Below are positions 44,205 to 52,845 of a stretch of 64,000 nucleotides of DNA, in pieces. The notes under the pieces are model-generated. The model saw only the letters and a program-made list of their open reading frames with translations. It had not been told where the DNA came from and searched no databases. The stretch covers positions 656,001-720,000 of the forward strand of contig NZ_OY769915.1 in NCBI RefSeq assembly GCF_963669205.1. Reading direction: 5' to 3'. Position 1 is the stretch's first letter, and each line of letters starts with the position of its first letter. This stretch comes from an uncultured Roseibium sp. Lineage in GTDB: Bacteria > Pseudomonadota > Alphaproteobacteria > Rhizobiales > Stappiaceae. A program made the translations under genes and the position numbers.

Positions 44205-45599
44205 TCAAACCGTCCAGACGTCGATTTCGTTCTGCCGTCCGCGCAGCTTGATGGGTTTGCGGTGCGAGAACCTTGTCACCGGTTCGTCCGCGTCGTCGGA
44301 CAAGCCCGCCCGGCGCATCAGCTCCTCGCTGACGACGCATTTGCATCCGAGTTCGCGGGTGGAGGCTTCCAACCTGCTGGCGACGTTGACCGTGTCGCCG
44401 ACAACGGCAAACTCCAGCCTGCGCGACGGGCCGATATCGCCCAGGATGACCGGTCCGAAATGAACGCCGATCGAGACGTTGATCGGGATTTGTCCCTGTG
44501 CCTCCCGTTCCGTGTTGAAGCTCTCGGTTTCCTCGATGAGCTGCAGGGCCGCCTTGAGCGCATTGGCCGCGTCGCCGGGGCCCGTCTCCGGTGTGCCGAA
44601 CGTTGCCATGACACCGTCCCCCAGATATTTGTCCAGAGTGCCGCCGTTCTGGAAAATCGAGCGTTCGACGAATGCATGGTAGTGACGGAGCAGCTCCATC
44701 ACGTCTTCCGGCGAGTGTTCTTCCGCATATTTGGTGAAGCCGACAATATCCGTGAAAAGAACGGCGACGTCCTGCGTGCGCACCGCACCGATGTCCCGGT
44801 CCGTTGACGCAAGGACATCGACGAGGCTCGACGGGAAATATCGCGACAGGTTCGCGCGCTCGGCGGCAATGTTCGCCTGGCGCATCAGCAACTGGTTCGA
44901 GCGCCATCCCTTGATGGCAAGGATCGCGGCGACGATCAGCATGACGACCAGTTCCTGCACGCGCACGCCGGGTTGAACGCTGTTGGGATCCAGCTCGTCT
45001 TCGATGAGAGGATATCCCGCAAATGCACTCGCGGCAGCGGTGTTCAGCTCCGGTATCTTGTGTCCAAACCAGGAAACGCCGACGGAACCGATCAGCCACA
45101 GCACGACAATCCAGGTGCCCATGGCCCAGACCGTCCGGTACGAATAGGCCAGCGTGCCCAGGGCGAGGAAAATGAAGAAGTAGATGAAATTGTCGAACCG
45201 GTACATGAAGGCCGTCGGTACTTCCTGGCTCAGGAACGGGTTCGGCGTCACGAACAGGAGCGTCAGCAGGCTTACATCGGCAAAGATCAGCAACAGCTCC
45301 GACTTCGAATAGCCGACGCTCGCGAGGCGCAGTTGCAGCCAGCCAAGGGCAATGAACATCAGCAAGGTGGCTTCGTAGAAAAGAACACTCGGGCTGAAAT
45401 TCAGAAAGGGCAGCAAAATACCGATAAGGATCAGCGCGACTGTCCGGGCGATGATCGCAAGCCTGTGCCCCTCCATCTTTTCCTTTTCCAGCGCTTGCGC
45501 CAGGAAGGGATTTGAAAGGGCCTGCTGCTTTTCTTCTTCCTGCATCTCGCGCAGGCGTTCCAGGAACCTGAGTGGCGGTGGTAATCTGAGAGCTGGCAT
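44205..45599 (-). CDS. Membrane-bound class III adenylate/guanylate cyclase
   Basis: 464 aa. There is an N-terminal helical segment, about six membrane segments (residues about 48-235), then a class III cyclase domain. VAVLFTDIVGFT supplies the first metal Asp, LDKYLGDGVMATFG the second, and FAVVGDTVNVASRLE the transition-state loop. It makes cAMP or cGMP; the sensor is the membrane domain. A CRP-like site lies 670 bp upstream before a small acidic gene. Confidence 0.9.
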   Translation of the reverse strand: MPALRLPPPLRFLERLREMQEEEKQQALSNPFLAQALEKEKMEGHRLAIIARTVALILIGILLPFLNFSPSVLFYEATLLMFIALGWLQLRLASVGYSKSELLLIFADVSLLTLLFVTPNPFLSQEVPTAFMYRFDNFIYFFIFLALGTLAYSYRTVWAMGTWIVVLWLIGSVGVSWFGHKIPELNTAAASAFAGYPLIEDELDPNSVQPGVRVQELVVMLIVAAILAIKGWRSNQLLMRQANIAAERANLSRYFPSSLVDVLASTDRDIGAVRTQDVAVLFTDIVGFTKYAEEHSPEDVMELLRHYHAFVERSIFQNGGTLDKYLGDGVMATFGTPETGPGDAANALKAALQLIEETESFNTEREAQGQIPINVSIGVHFGPVILGDIGPSRRLEFAVVGDTVNVASRLEASTRELGCKCVVSEELMRRAGLSDDADEPVTRFSHRKPIKLRGRQNEIDVWTV

Positions 45600-45952
45600 G
45601 CTCGCTCCGTGTCACGGTCGGTCCGCGCAAGGATATCATTCAATCGAGTCTGGACTGAAACGATTTCGGCGGGTGACGGGTGTGACATTCGGCGCGCATG
45701 GCCATTCCGAAACCGGGTTCGGGACAGCCGCGCGATGCCGGGAGCCGTGTCGCGGTTACCTGAATGGACTCAGGTCTCTTGTCAGGTTCTTGCCTGCAAA
45801 AACGCAGTCAGTCTGCGCGAAACAAAGTGCCATCTGGAGGGACCGAAGCGCCATGCCAGGCACATTCCGCTCTGAAATATGACAAAGTATCAACCAGATA
45901 GACCGGGAGCCAAGAAGGTGGGTAACAACCCCCGGATATCGGAAAAATCCGT
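45600..45952. other. Intergenic region of 353 bp, no gene supported
   Basis: I see no conserved coding frame, repeat or strong hairpin here, other than a small GGGT-AACA-ACCC stem near 45919-45930. Confidence 0.4.
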
Positions 45953-46213
45953 TTATGCAACAAAGTCATCGAAAATCGGAACGTCGGTATCATGCGGGCG
46001 TTCGATATGCTCATGAGCGATGATGACTTCTTCGATCGCGATATCCGTCTCCTTGGATGCATCGCCGGCGGAAAACTCCGGATCGAACTCTTCTTCCGTG
46101 TCGCTGTTGTCCACGCTCTTGAAATTGAAGTTGAACGTGTCGTTGCTTTTGTTGCGATCCAGCTCCTTGTAGGTCCATTCGATTTTTTCGTAGTTGAGTG
46201 TGACTTCAGACAT
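45953..46213 (-). CDS. Small acidic protein with Hcp-like N-terminus
   Basis: 86 aa, AAGGAGA just upstream of ATG. The start MSEVTLNYEKIEWTYKELD resembles the late strand of type VI Hcp tube proteins (a VSLNYEKIEWTY-type segment), but the rest is acidic and low-complexity (EEEFDPEF, TDIAIEEVIIAHEH). No other type VI gene is in the window. Either an orphan fragment or an unrelated small protein. Confidence 0.5.
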   Translation of the reverse strand: MSEVTLNYEKIEWTYKELDRNKSNDTFNFNFKSVDNSDTEEEFDPEFSAGDASKETDIAIEEVIIAHEHIERPHDTDVPIFDDFVA

Positions 46214-46548
46214 GGTGCTCTCCTTGCGAGTTGATGACGTAACGGTATGTTGGAGGGCCGTCCTGGTCTGTGACCCAAGTTACAGAGTGACGTTTCGCGG
46301 ATCAGCTGCGGGGTTTTGACGGGTCAACGTTTCGCACCGCACGCAACCGCTCCAGGGAAGACAAAGGAACATTCACGGCGTTTTGCCTTGAAGGCGTCCG
46401 CTCTTCGGCAAGGGATCGACCCGGTTTCAATCAGGGCATTTCTGGATGCGTGCGTTTTTGTGTCGGTCTTCCTGCTTGTCTTTCCGCTGTCCGCGGTTGC
46501 CTGCGGTCCGGAAAGCCGCTTCGAGGCTTTGCATGATTGGTGGGTGGC
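46214..46548. other. Intergenic region of 335 bp, no confident gene
   Basis: Holds the CRP-like site at 46268-46285 near the left end. A plus-strand frame from 46316 has a hydrophobic, lipobox-like stretch but runs 160 nt into the DUF4345 gene and is not supported. Confidence 0.4.
46268..46285 (-). promoter_or_regulatory. CRP-like inverted repeat
   Basis: CTGTGAC (46268-46274), CCAA, GTTACAG (46279-46285). The core TGTGA-N6-TTACA differs from the E. coli CRP consensus TGTGA-N6-TCACA by one base. It lies 55 bp upstream of the small acidic gene. Alphaproteobacterial CRP homologs may prefer a different sequence. Confidence 0.4.
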
Positions 46549-46971
46549 TCATACCGCTCGCTGGGAATTTTCCTCCAAAAGCGATTGGCGTCTTGCGCGT
46601 CTCAGTGAGAGTGCGCACAGACCGCCCACCACAAGTTCGATCGCGAGGGCAAGCAGGATGGCATCCGATGGCATCCCATCAAGCACGATGCTCACCATCC
46701 GGCCTGCCGCGTAGGCAAGAAAGAGGGCGGTCCCGAGCATTGCCGAAAATCGGGTCCAGTCCGCCTTGAGAGCCCCGAGGAAAATCAGGGCTCCGAGGAG
46801 GGCGAGGTTGGCGCCAGGTGCCCTGACTTCGCTGTGGAAGTCCGCGCCGGCCGGAAGCACGATCCCGTAGGAGGCATAAAACGCATCCGGTGCAAGCGTG
46901 ATGGCCGCGCCGATCCCGAGGGCGAGTGCACCGGCCAGGCCGAGCGTCAATCGCGTGACGTGTAAGTTCAT
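46549..46971 (-). CDS. DUF4345 membrane protein
   Basis: 140 aa with four predicted membrane segments. APDAFYASYGI and EVRAPGANLALLGALIFLGAL are DUF4345 hallmarks. Function unknown. It starts 24 nt after the NmrA-like gene ends and forms an operon with it. Confidence 0.85.
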   Translation of the reverse strand: MNLHVTRLTLGLAGALALGIGAAITLAPDAFYASYGIVLPAGADFHSEVRAPGANLALLGALIFLGALKADWTRFSAMLGTALFLAYAAGRMVSIVLDGMPSDAILLALAIELVVGGLCALSLRRARRQSLLEENSQRAV

Positions 46972-46995
46972 GTCGGTCTCCCTTGTGGCGTTGGC

Positions 46996-47823
46996 TCAGG
47001 CTGCCTTGGACCAGGCACCGGACCGGGCGGCCTTTGCGGCGAATTCTGCGAAGTCGCGGGGCTTGCGGCCAAGGGCGCGTTCGACTCCGTCCGTTAGGTG
47101 TGCGTTGCGTCCGTCGAGCGTTTCGCGCGCAATCGCTTCGAAAACACCCGCGATGAACGGTCCGGCAGCCTCTGCGACCCCTGCCCGGAACTCCTCGAAG
47201 CTGATCGGAATGTGCCTGACAGGATGACCGGTGGCGGTCCCGAGTTCTGCGGCCATTTGCGCGAAGGACATGAGCCTTGGGCCGGTCACTTCATAAAGCT
47301 CTCCCCGGTGCCCGTCTTCCGTCAGCGCCGCAACGGCAACATCGGCAATGTCGTCGATATCGATGATCGGCTCCAGGACGTCCCCGCCCGGCATCGGCAG
47401 GACGCCATCCAGAACGGGATCACGCAGATAGCCTTCTGAAAAATTCTGGGCGAACCAGGCGGAACGGACGATCGTGTAGTCGACGCCGGACGAGCGGATC
47501 ACGTCCTCGCCGAGTCGTGCGTGGTGTTCGCCGCGCCCGGTCAGCATGACAAGATGTTCGACACCGGCTGCCTTGGCGGCTGCGGCAAGGGCCTCGACTT
47601 TTTCCACGGCGCCCGGAATGGCGATATCCGGAAAATAGGTGACATAGGCGCTGATGACGCCGTCGAGGGCCGCGTTCCAGGTCTCCGGCCTGTCCCAGTC
47701 GAACGGAATCGCGGCACCGCGTGAACCGCGCCTGACCGGGACGCCCTTCTGAGCGAGGATGTTGGCGACACGCGAACCGGTTTTGCCGGTTGCGCCGATG
47801 ACGAGTGTAGGTCTGATCTGCAT
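46996..47823 (-). CDS. NmrA-like NAD(P)-binding protein
   Basis: 275 aa. Rossmann motif VIGATGKTGSRVANIL and VEHLVMLTGRGEHHARLGEDVIRSSGVDYTIVR-type sequence place it among atypical short-chain dehydrogenases of the NmrA/QOR2 kind, which often sense or reduce quinones. The downstream DUF4345 gene and upstream AraC gene lie on the same strand. Confidence 0.87.
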   Translation of the reverse strand: MQIRPTLVIGATGKTGSRVANILAQKGVPVRRGSRGAAIPFDWDRPETWNAALDGVISAYVTYFPDIAIPGAVEKVEALAAAAKAAGVEHLVMLTGRGEHHARLGEDVIRSSGVDYTIVRSAWFAQNFSEGYLRDPVLDGVLPMPGGDVLEPIIDIDDIADVAVAALTEDGHRGELYEVTGPRLMSFAQMAAELGTATGHPVRHIPISFEEFRAGVAEAAGPFIAGVFEAIARETLDGRNAHLTDGVERALGRKPRDFAEFAAKAARSGAWSKAA

Positions 47824-47966
47824 TGGGTCTCTCTCTTGGTTGAAACGACGACCCTAGAGATAGAAAACCGGATGCCTGGGGTATTGACCGCGTGTGCCAC
47901 AGTTTTGATCCGCCGCGCCAATCCCGCGTGCCAGGTCAAACGTATGGCTCCCTGTCGCGGCTGGCG

Positions 47967-48989
47967 TCAGCCGTGCTGGACGGCGCGCCGGAAGTTGGCC
48001 GGCGTTTCGCCGCGCCAGCGCTTGAAGGCGCGCGTGAAGGCGCTCTGTTCGGCAAAGCCGGTCAGAAACGCGATTTCGGCAAGCGCATAGTCCGTGCGCC
48101 GGAGCAGCCGGACGGCCAGGTCCTGGCGGGCCTCGTCGACGAGATCCTGGAAAGCGTGGCCCTGTGCCGCCAGTCGCCGCTGCAGCGTGCGGGCGCTCAG
48201 GCCCAGCCGGGCGGCGACATCGGCAACATTCGGCACGCCTTCGCTCAAGGCGCGCGACACGAGACTGCGCACACGGCCATCGAGTTCCTGTGTCTCCGGC
48301 AGCTCCGCGATTTCCTTTTCCATGTGGGAATCGAAGAACGCGGAAATGCTAGCGTCGCCCAGCTTGTTCGGCGCGAACAGTTGGTCCCTCGACACTTCGA
48401 TGGCATCGCGATCGGCCTCATAGTGGATCGGGCAGCCGAAATAGCTTTCATGCGCGGAGAGATCGTCCGGGCCGGAATGCTTAAAGTAGACGGCGTCCGG
48501 CGAAAACGGCCCCTGCGCCACTTCCCGGCTGATCTGCGTGACCGCGACGATGGTCTGCTCGTTCGACAGGCGCATGCCGAGATGGCGCGCGCCGGCGCGG
48601 TTGAGGGTCATGAAGAACCGGCCGTCTTCCTCGACGCATTCATAGGTCGAAACGCTGGTCAGCACGCGGGCATAGCGTTCCGACCGCTGGTAGGAACCGC
48701 GCAGGTCGATCGCCGATTTCCAGGCAAGACCGAACGCGCCGTAGTCGTCGCAGCGCATGGTGGAGCCGACGCGGATCGGTACGGACGCTCCGTGCGGTTC
48801 CTCCCGGGCAACCCGCTCGCACAGCGCGTAGTAGTCCGCGTCCGGCACCATCTGCTTCGGATCGACGGGCGCATCCGGATCAACACCGACGGACTGAAAA
48901 AGCACGCGCCTGCGCGCGCTCCCGGAAGGGTCCGCCGCGGTTACCGCATCAATCACCTTTTGCGCGAACAACGCCGATATCTGTCCCAT
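47967..48989 (-). CDS. AraC family transcriptional regulator (OruR/GbdR-like)
   Basis: 340 aa. The N-terminal Arabinose_bd-type domain (about 1-220) precedes an AraC DNA-binding pair (VADVAARLGLSARTLQRRL and IAFLTGFAEQSAFTRAFKRW). 140 bp upstream of the NmrA-DUF4345 pair and probably its activator. Confidence 0.88.
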   Translation of the reverse strand: MGQISALFAQKVIDAVTAADPSGSARRRVLFQSVGVDPDAPVDPKQMVPDADYYALCERVAREEPHGASVPIRVGSTMRCDDYGAFGLAWKSAIDLRGSYQRSERYARVLTSVSTYECVEEDGRFFMTLNRAGARHLGMRLSNEQTIVAVTQISREVAQGPFSPDAVYFKHSGPDDLSAHESYFGCPIHYEADRDAIEVSRDQLFAPNKLGDASISAFFDSHMEKEIAELPETQELDGRVRSLVSRALSEGVPNVADVAARLGLSARTLQRRLAAQGHAFQDLVDEARQDLAVRLLRRTDYALAEIAFLTGFAEQSAFTRAFKRWRGETPANFRRAVQHG

Positions 48990-49144
48990 GGCGGAAAGTA
49001 TAGCGGAGGGGAAGGAAACTTCGAGTTAGTTGGGGAGTTGTTGGTTTGAGTGACACGGCAAAATGAGAAAATCCACCCCACGGCCGCGACACGTGTCGCA
49101 TGTCTCGCCTTTGAGGTATGCTTCATTGGAAAAGGGGATCTGAA

Positions 49145-49993
49145 GTGTCAGTTGCGAAACCACGTGGAGCAGCGCAGCGGGTTTTCCGTTTGAACCGGCG
49201 GCTGGTGTGCCTGGCAGGGCTGTTCGCGCTGCTCGTGCTCGCCGCGCATTCGGATGCCGCGGGCCAGGACAAGTTCATTTTCGAGGCCGACAACGGCGGG
49301 CTTCCCTTCGCGCCGCATGGATTTGGTGCCTTGTCCAATTCGAGGCAGCCGGGTCCGGACGTTCTCGGCGCAGAAGGCCAGGGCGATTATTCGCTGTATC
49401 TGAGTTCGTTTTCGCTGGTGACGCCGGAAAAGGACCTGTCCGGTCTCTGGACGGTTTTTCGCGTGACCCAGGTCATGTGCCGTGCGCTTTACCGGGGCGA
49501 AAAGAACCTTGTTGAAGCGGCGCCAAAGGGGTTCGTCATCGCCCGGGACGACATTCACGGCTTCGGTTTTGAAAGACCGGGATGGGATGGCGATTCGTTT
49601 GCCGTCACCATAACCGGAGACAGCGAACGCGACGCCGACGGCGGTCATCCGTTCTGGAATGTGAGTTACGATGATGGGGGCCGTCTTGAGACTTGTGGCG
49701 TGGAGCTTGGCTCGATGACGCAAAAAGCACACGCTGCCCTGGAAGACCAGGAGTACGCCGCCGCCGTCCGCTTTCTTTACATCGGCATGCCTCAGATTTT
49801 TTTCGGGGTCATCACCGAGCCGGTCATGGCCGGTGTCCACCCGCCCGGCCCCGGCGACGCGATCACGGTGATGGCACCGTGTGGCGGCGCGTGGTGCCGG
49901 ATCTCGACCCTTTACCAGTTCAGCCCGGAGCGTTGGTACGTGAGTTCAAGGATCGGGTTTGGCAATCCGCTGGGGCTTGAGCAAACGCCCTAG
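49145..49993 (+). CDS. Secreted cysteine-containing protein, paralog 2 (unknown family)
   Basis: 282 aa, paralog of the protein at 41524-42375. After a hydrophobic signal (CLAGLFALLVLAAHSDAAG) the shared blocks are ALYRGEKNLVEAAPKGF, TGDSERDADGGHP, a CGVELGS cysteine and a C-terminal APCGGAWC pair. GTG 49145 is chosen because GGGGA lies 6 nt upstream and the length then equals that of the paralog; ATG 49118 is the longer option. Confidence 0.75.
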   Translation: MSVAKPRGAAQRVFRLNRRLVCLAGLFALLVLAAHSDAAGQDKFIFEADNGGLPFAPHGFGALSNSRQPGPDVLGAEGQGDYSLYLSSFSLVTPEKDLSGLWTVFRVTQVMCRALYRGEKNLVEAAPKGFVIARDDIHGFGFERPGWDGDSFAVTITGDSERDADGGHPFWNVSYDDGGRLETCGVELGSMTQKAHAALEDQEYAAAVRFLYIGMPQIFFGVITEPVMAGVHPPGPGDAITVMAPCGGAWCRISTLYQFSPERWYVSSRIGFGNPLGLEQTP

Positions 49994-50040
49994 GTGTGGA
50001 ATCCAAAAAGGGCGTTCACGTTCAGCACGCCGGGCTTGTG

Positions 50041-51099
50041 TCAAAGCCGTATCCGCTCCTCACTCTGCGGATCGAAGAGGTAGAGATGATCCGGGTTGAG
50101 GCTGAGGCCGACGATGTCGTCCTGGTCCTTGCGCAGGTGCCGGTCGCCGCGGGCGATCACCCGCTGTTGGCCCCACTCGACGGTCAGGAAAGAAGCCTCC
50201 CCGGTGTTTTCGAAGGCATAGATCGGCGCGTCGATATCCCCGGCGCCCGCCTCGTGCACGTTGATGTCGTCCGCGCGCACGCCCAGGACGACATCGTCCC
50301 TGTCCCCGGTGGCGATCGGTGCGAGGCGCAGGCCGTTTTCGCTTAGGAAATGACCGTCCCTGACGCTGCCGCGCACGAGGTTCATTGCCGGCGATCCGAT
50401 GAACCCGGCAACGAAGAGATTGGTGGGGTCGTTGTAGATCTCGTCCGGCGTTCCGAGCTGCTGGATGACCCCGTGCTTCATCACGGCGACGCGGTCGGCC
50501 AGCGTCATGGCCTCGATCTGGTCATGGGTGACATAGACGGTCGTGACCTTCAGTTCCCGGCTGAGATGTTTCAGTTCGGCGCGCATGGTCACGCGGAGCT
50601 TGGCGTCGAGATTCGACAGCGGCTCGTCCATCAGGAACACCTTCGGTGTGCGCACGATGGCGCGGGCGAGCGCGACGCGCTGGCGCTGCCCGCCCGACAG
50701 CGCCTTGGGCTTGCGGTCGAGGAACTGGGTCAGCTCCACCTGCTCCGCCGCGCGCTCCACCCGGGGGCGGATCTCGGCCTTCGGCGTGCCGCGCACTTTC
50801 AGCGGGTAGGCGATGTTGTCGAAGATCGTCATGTGCGGATAAAGGCCGTAATTCTGAAAGACCATGGCAACGTCCCGGTCCTTCGGCAGGTCGTCATTGA
50901 CGACCCGGTCCCCGATCCGGATCTCGCCCGAAGTCGGTTCCTCCAGCCCGGCGATCATCCGCATGGTGGTCGTCTTGCCGCAGCCGGACGGCCCGAGCAG
51001 CACCAGGAACTCCTTGTCGTGGATGTCGAGGGACTGGTTGTCGACGCCGACAAAGTCGCCCCAGCGCTTGGTCAGGTTCTTGAGGATCACCTCGGCCAT
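50041..51099 (-). CDS. ABC transporter ATP-binding protein (UgpC/MalK-type)
   Basis: 352 aa. Walker A GPSGCGKTT, signature LSGGQRQRVALARA, Walker B VFLMDEPLSNLDAKL, then a C-terminal TOBE/OB domain (about 240-350) typical of CUT1 sugar importers. It starts one base after the inner permease stop. Last gene of the operon 54165-50041. Confidence 0.95.
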   Translation of the reverse strand: MAEVILKNLTKRWGDFVGVDNQSLDIHDKEFLVLLGPSGCGKTTTMRMIAGLEEPTSGEIRIGDRVVNDDLPKDRDVAMVFQNYGLYPHMTIFDNIAYPLKVRGTPKAEIRPRVERAAEQVELTQFLDRKPKALSGGQRQRVALARAIVRTPKVFLMDEPLSNLDAKLRVTMRAELKHLSRELKVTTVYVTHDQIEAMTLADRVAVMKHGVIQQLGTPDEIYNDPTNLFVAGFIGSPAMNLVRGSVRDGHFLSENGLRLAPIATGDRDDVVLGVRADDINVHEAGAGDIDAPIYAFENTGEASFLTVEWGQQRVIARGDRHLRKDQDDIVGLSLNPDHLYLFDPQSEERIRL

Positions 51100-51927
51100 T
51101 TACCGCACCGCTCCCATGGTCATGCCCTGCACGAAATATTTCCGGATGACGAGCGCCAGAACGAACATTGGTGCCATGATGATGATCCCGGCCGCCGACA
51201 GGAGATTCCAGAGGTCGCCTTCTTCCCCCTTGAACAGCGCCAGCCCGATCGGCAGCGTCACCGCGTCCTTGTTGGTGAGAATGAGCGCGAACAGGAACTC
51301 GTTCCACGCGATGATGAAGCAGAATATCGCAGCCGTGAGCAGGCCCGGCGCGGCCATGGGCAGCACGATGTTGCGGATCACCTGGAGCCGCGAGGAGCCG
51401 TCCACCATGGCGGCCTCTTCGGTATCCATCGGGATTCCGTCGATGAACCCCTTGATCATCCAGATCGCGAAGGGCATCACGATGGCGAGGTTCACCAGGA
51501 TCAGGCCGAGGCGGGTGTCCAGGAGCCCGACATCGCGGAACATGACGAAAAACGGCAGGATGATCACGACCGCCGGGACGAACTGGGTCGCCAGGATCAT
51601 CACCAGCATCGTCGTCTCGCCGCGCAGACGGAACCGGCTGAAGGAATAGGCGGCGCAGGTGGCGATCGGGATGGCGAAGACCACCGTGACGAAAGCGACC
51701 ACGGTGGAGTTGAAGAGCTTTTCTCCCAGCCGGTAGGGGTCGTCGAAAACGGTGCCGAAATTCTCCAGCGTCGGCCGGAAGAACAGTTTGAGCTGGTAGA
51801 CATCCACGTGGGTTTTGAACGCCGCCAGGAAGATCCAGACGATCGGAACCAGCATGATGAAGGTGGCGATCAGGATGAGGGTCAGCTGAACCGCGTTCCA
51901 GAACTGTTTGCGTTGCCTGCCGGTCAT
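51100..51927 (-). CDS. ABC sugar transporter permease (MalG/UgpE-type)
   Basis: 275 aa with six membrane segments and the EAA loop (EEAAMVDGSSRLQVIRNIVLP) that contacts the ATPase. Second permease; one nucleotide separates its start from the end of the first. Carbohydrate importer of the CUT1 class. Confidence 0.93.
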   Translation of the reverse strand: MTGRQRKQFWNAVQLTLILIATFIMLVPIVWIFLAAFKTHVDVYQLKLFFRPTLENFGTVFDDPYRLGEKLFNSTVVAFVTVVFAIPIATCAAYSFSRFRLRGETTMLVMILATQFVPAVVIILPFFVMFRDVGLLDTRLGLILVNLAIVMPFAIWMIKGFIDGIPMDTEEAAMVDGSSRLQVIRNIVLPMAAPGLLTAAIFCFIIAWNEFLFALILTNKDAVTLPIGLALFKGEEGDLWNLLSAAGIIIMAPMFVLALVIRKYFVQGMTMGAVR

Positions 51928-51928
51928 G

Positions 51929-52801
51929 TCAGTCCTTCCGGAAAACGTATCTCGCGTAGAGATATGTCAGGAGGATCATCGGGATGACCATCAGCCAGGC
52001 GATGGAGGCCGCGTATCCGATCTGGCCGTATTTCATCCCGTTGAAATAGATGTAGTGGCTGAGCGTCTGGGTGGCCGTACCCGGCCCGCCATTGGTCAGC
52101 ATGAAGATCTGGTCGAAGGTCTTGAGCGAGAAGATCGATTTCAGGATGATCACGACTGCGAGCACCGGGGCGAGCTGCGGCAGCGTGATGTCCCTGAAGA
52201 CCCGCCACCCGGATGCGCCGTCGACCTGGGCGGCCTCGATCGTGTCCTGTGGGACGGAAGCCAGCCCGCCGATCAGGACCAGCGTCAGGAACGGGATCCA
52301 GCCCCAGACATCGGCCATGACGCAGACCGCGAAGGCAAGCGTCGGGTCGGCGAGCCAGCTGACATCGGCCAGCGGCGGCATCACCACGCCGAAAAAGGCG
52401 TCGAACAGGCCGAATTCCGGATTGAACATGAAGCGGAACGAGACCCCGATCAGCGCCGGAGACATGGCGAAAGGCAGGATCAGCAGCGTTTGCACACCCG
52501 AGCGCAGCCGCCCGCCGGGCGCCAGCAGAAGGGCCAGTCCCAGCGCCAGCAGCGTTGTCAGCCCCACCGTGAGAAGGGTGTAGATGCCGGTGACCCAGAC
52601 CGAGTTCCAGAAGGCGGGTTCCTCGAAGAAGGCCCAGGTGTAGTTTTCCAGGCCGATATACTGGTCGAGCGAGCCGGGCCGGTTCAGCCGCCCGACGGTC
52701 GCCGACAGCCGCGCGCTCTCCATCAGCGGCCAGATCGCGGTCGCAAAAACCACCATCACTGCCGGAAGCACCAGCACGTATTTGAGTGTGTTGTCGCGCA
52801 T
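51929..52801 (-). CDS. ABC sugar transporter permease (MalF/UgpA-type)
   Basis: 290 aa with six membrane segments; the EAA loop is TIEAAQVDGASGWRVFRDITLP. ATG 52801 (MRDNTLKYVLVLPA) opens just before the first segment; a longer frame to 52978 adds Arg-rich residues across the upstream hairpin and into the binding-protein gene. Confidence 0.92.
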   Translation of the reverse strand: MRDNTLKYVLVLPAVMVVFATAIWPLMESARLSATVGRLNRPGSLDQYIGLENYTWAFFEEPAFWNSVWVTGIYTLLTVGLTTLLALGLALLLAPGGRLRSGVQTLLILPFAMSPALIGVSFRFMFNPEFGLFDAFFGVVMPPLADVSWLADPTLAFAVCVMADVWGWIPFLTLVLIGGLASVPQDTIEAAQVDGASGWRVFRDITLPQLAPVLAVVIILKSIFSLKTFDQIFMLTNGGPGTATQTLSHYIYFNGMKYGQIGYAASIAWLMVIPMILLTYLYARYVFRKD

Positions 52802-52813
52802 GGGATTGCGTGC

Positions 52814-52835
52814 CCCCCTCCTTTTCGGAGAGGGG
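52814..52835 (-). promoter_or_regulatory. Stem-loop between binding-protein and permease genes
   Basis: CCCCTCC (52815-52821) pairs with GGAGAGGGG-type sequence (52827-52835) across TTTTC. As after dctP and ugpB, it lies between the binding-protein gene and its permeases and may hold back transcription or stabilise the upstream mRNA. Confidence 0.5.
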
Positions 52836-52845
52836 CTTTCGGACC

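Noticed and set aside
46316..46714. 132-aa plus-strand frame with a lipobox-like segment
   Set aside because: The second half overlaps the conserved DUF4345 gene and the first half has no ribosome binding site; the hydrophobic stretch alone is not enough.
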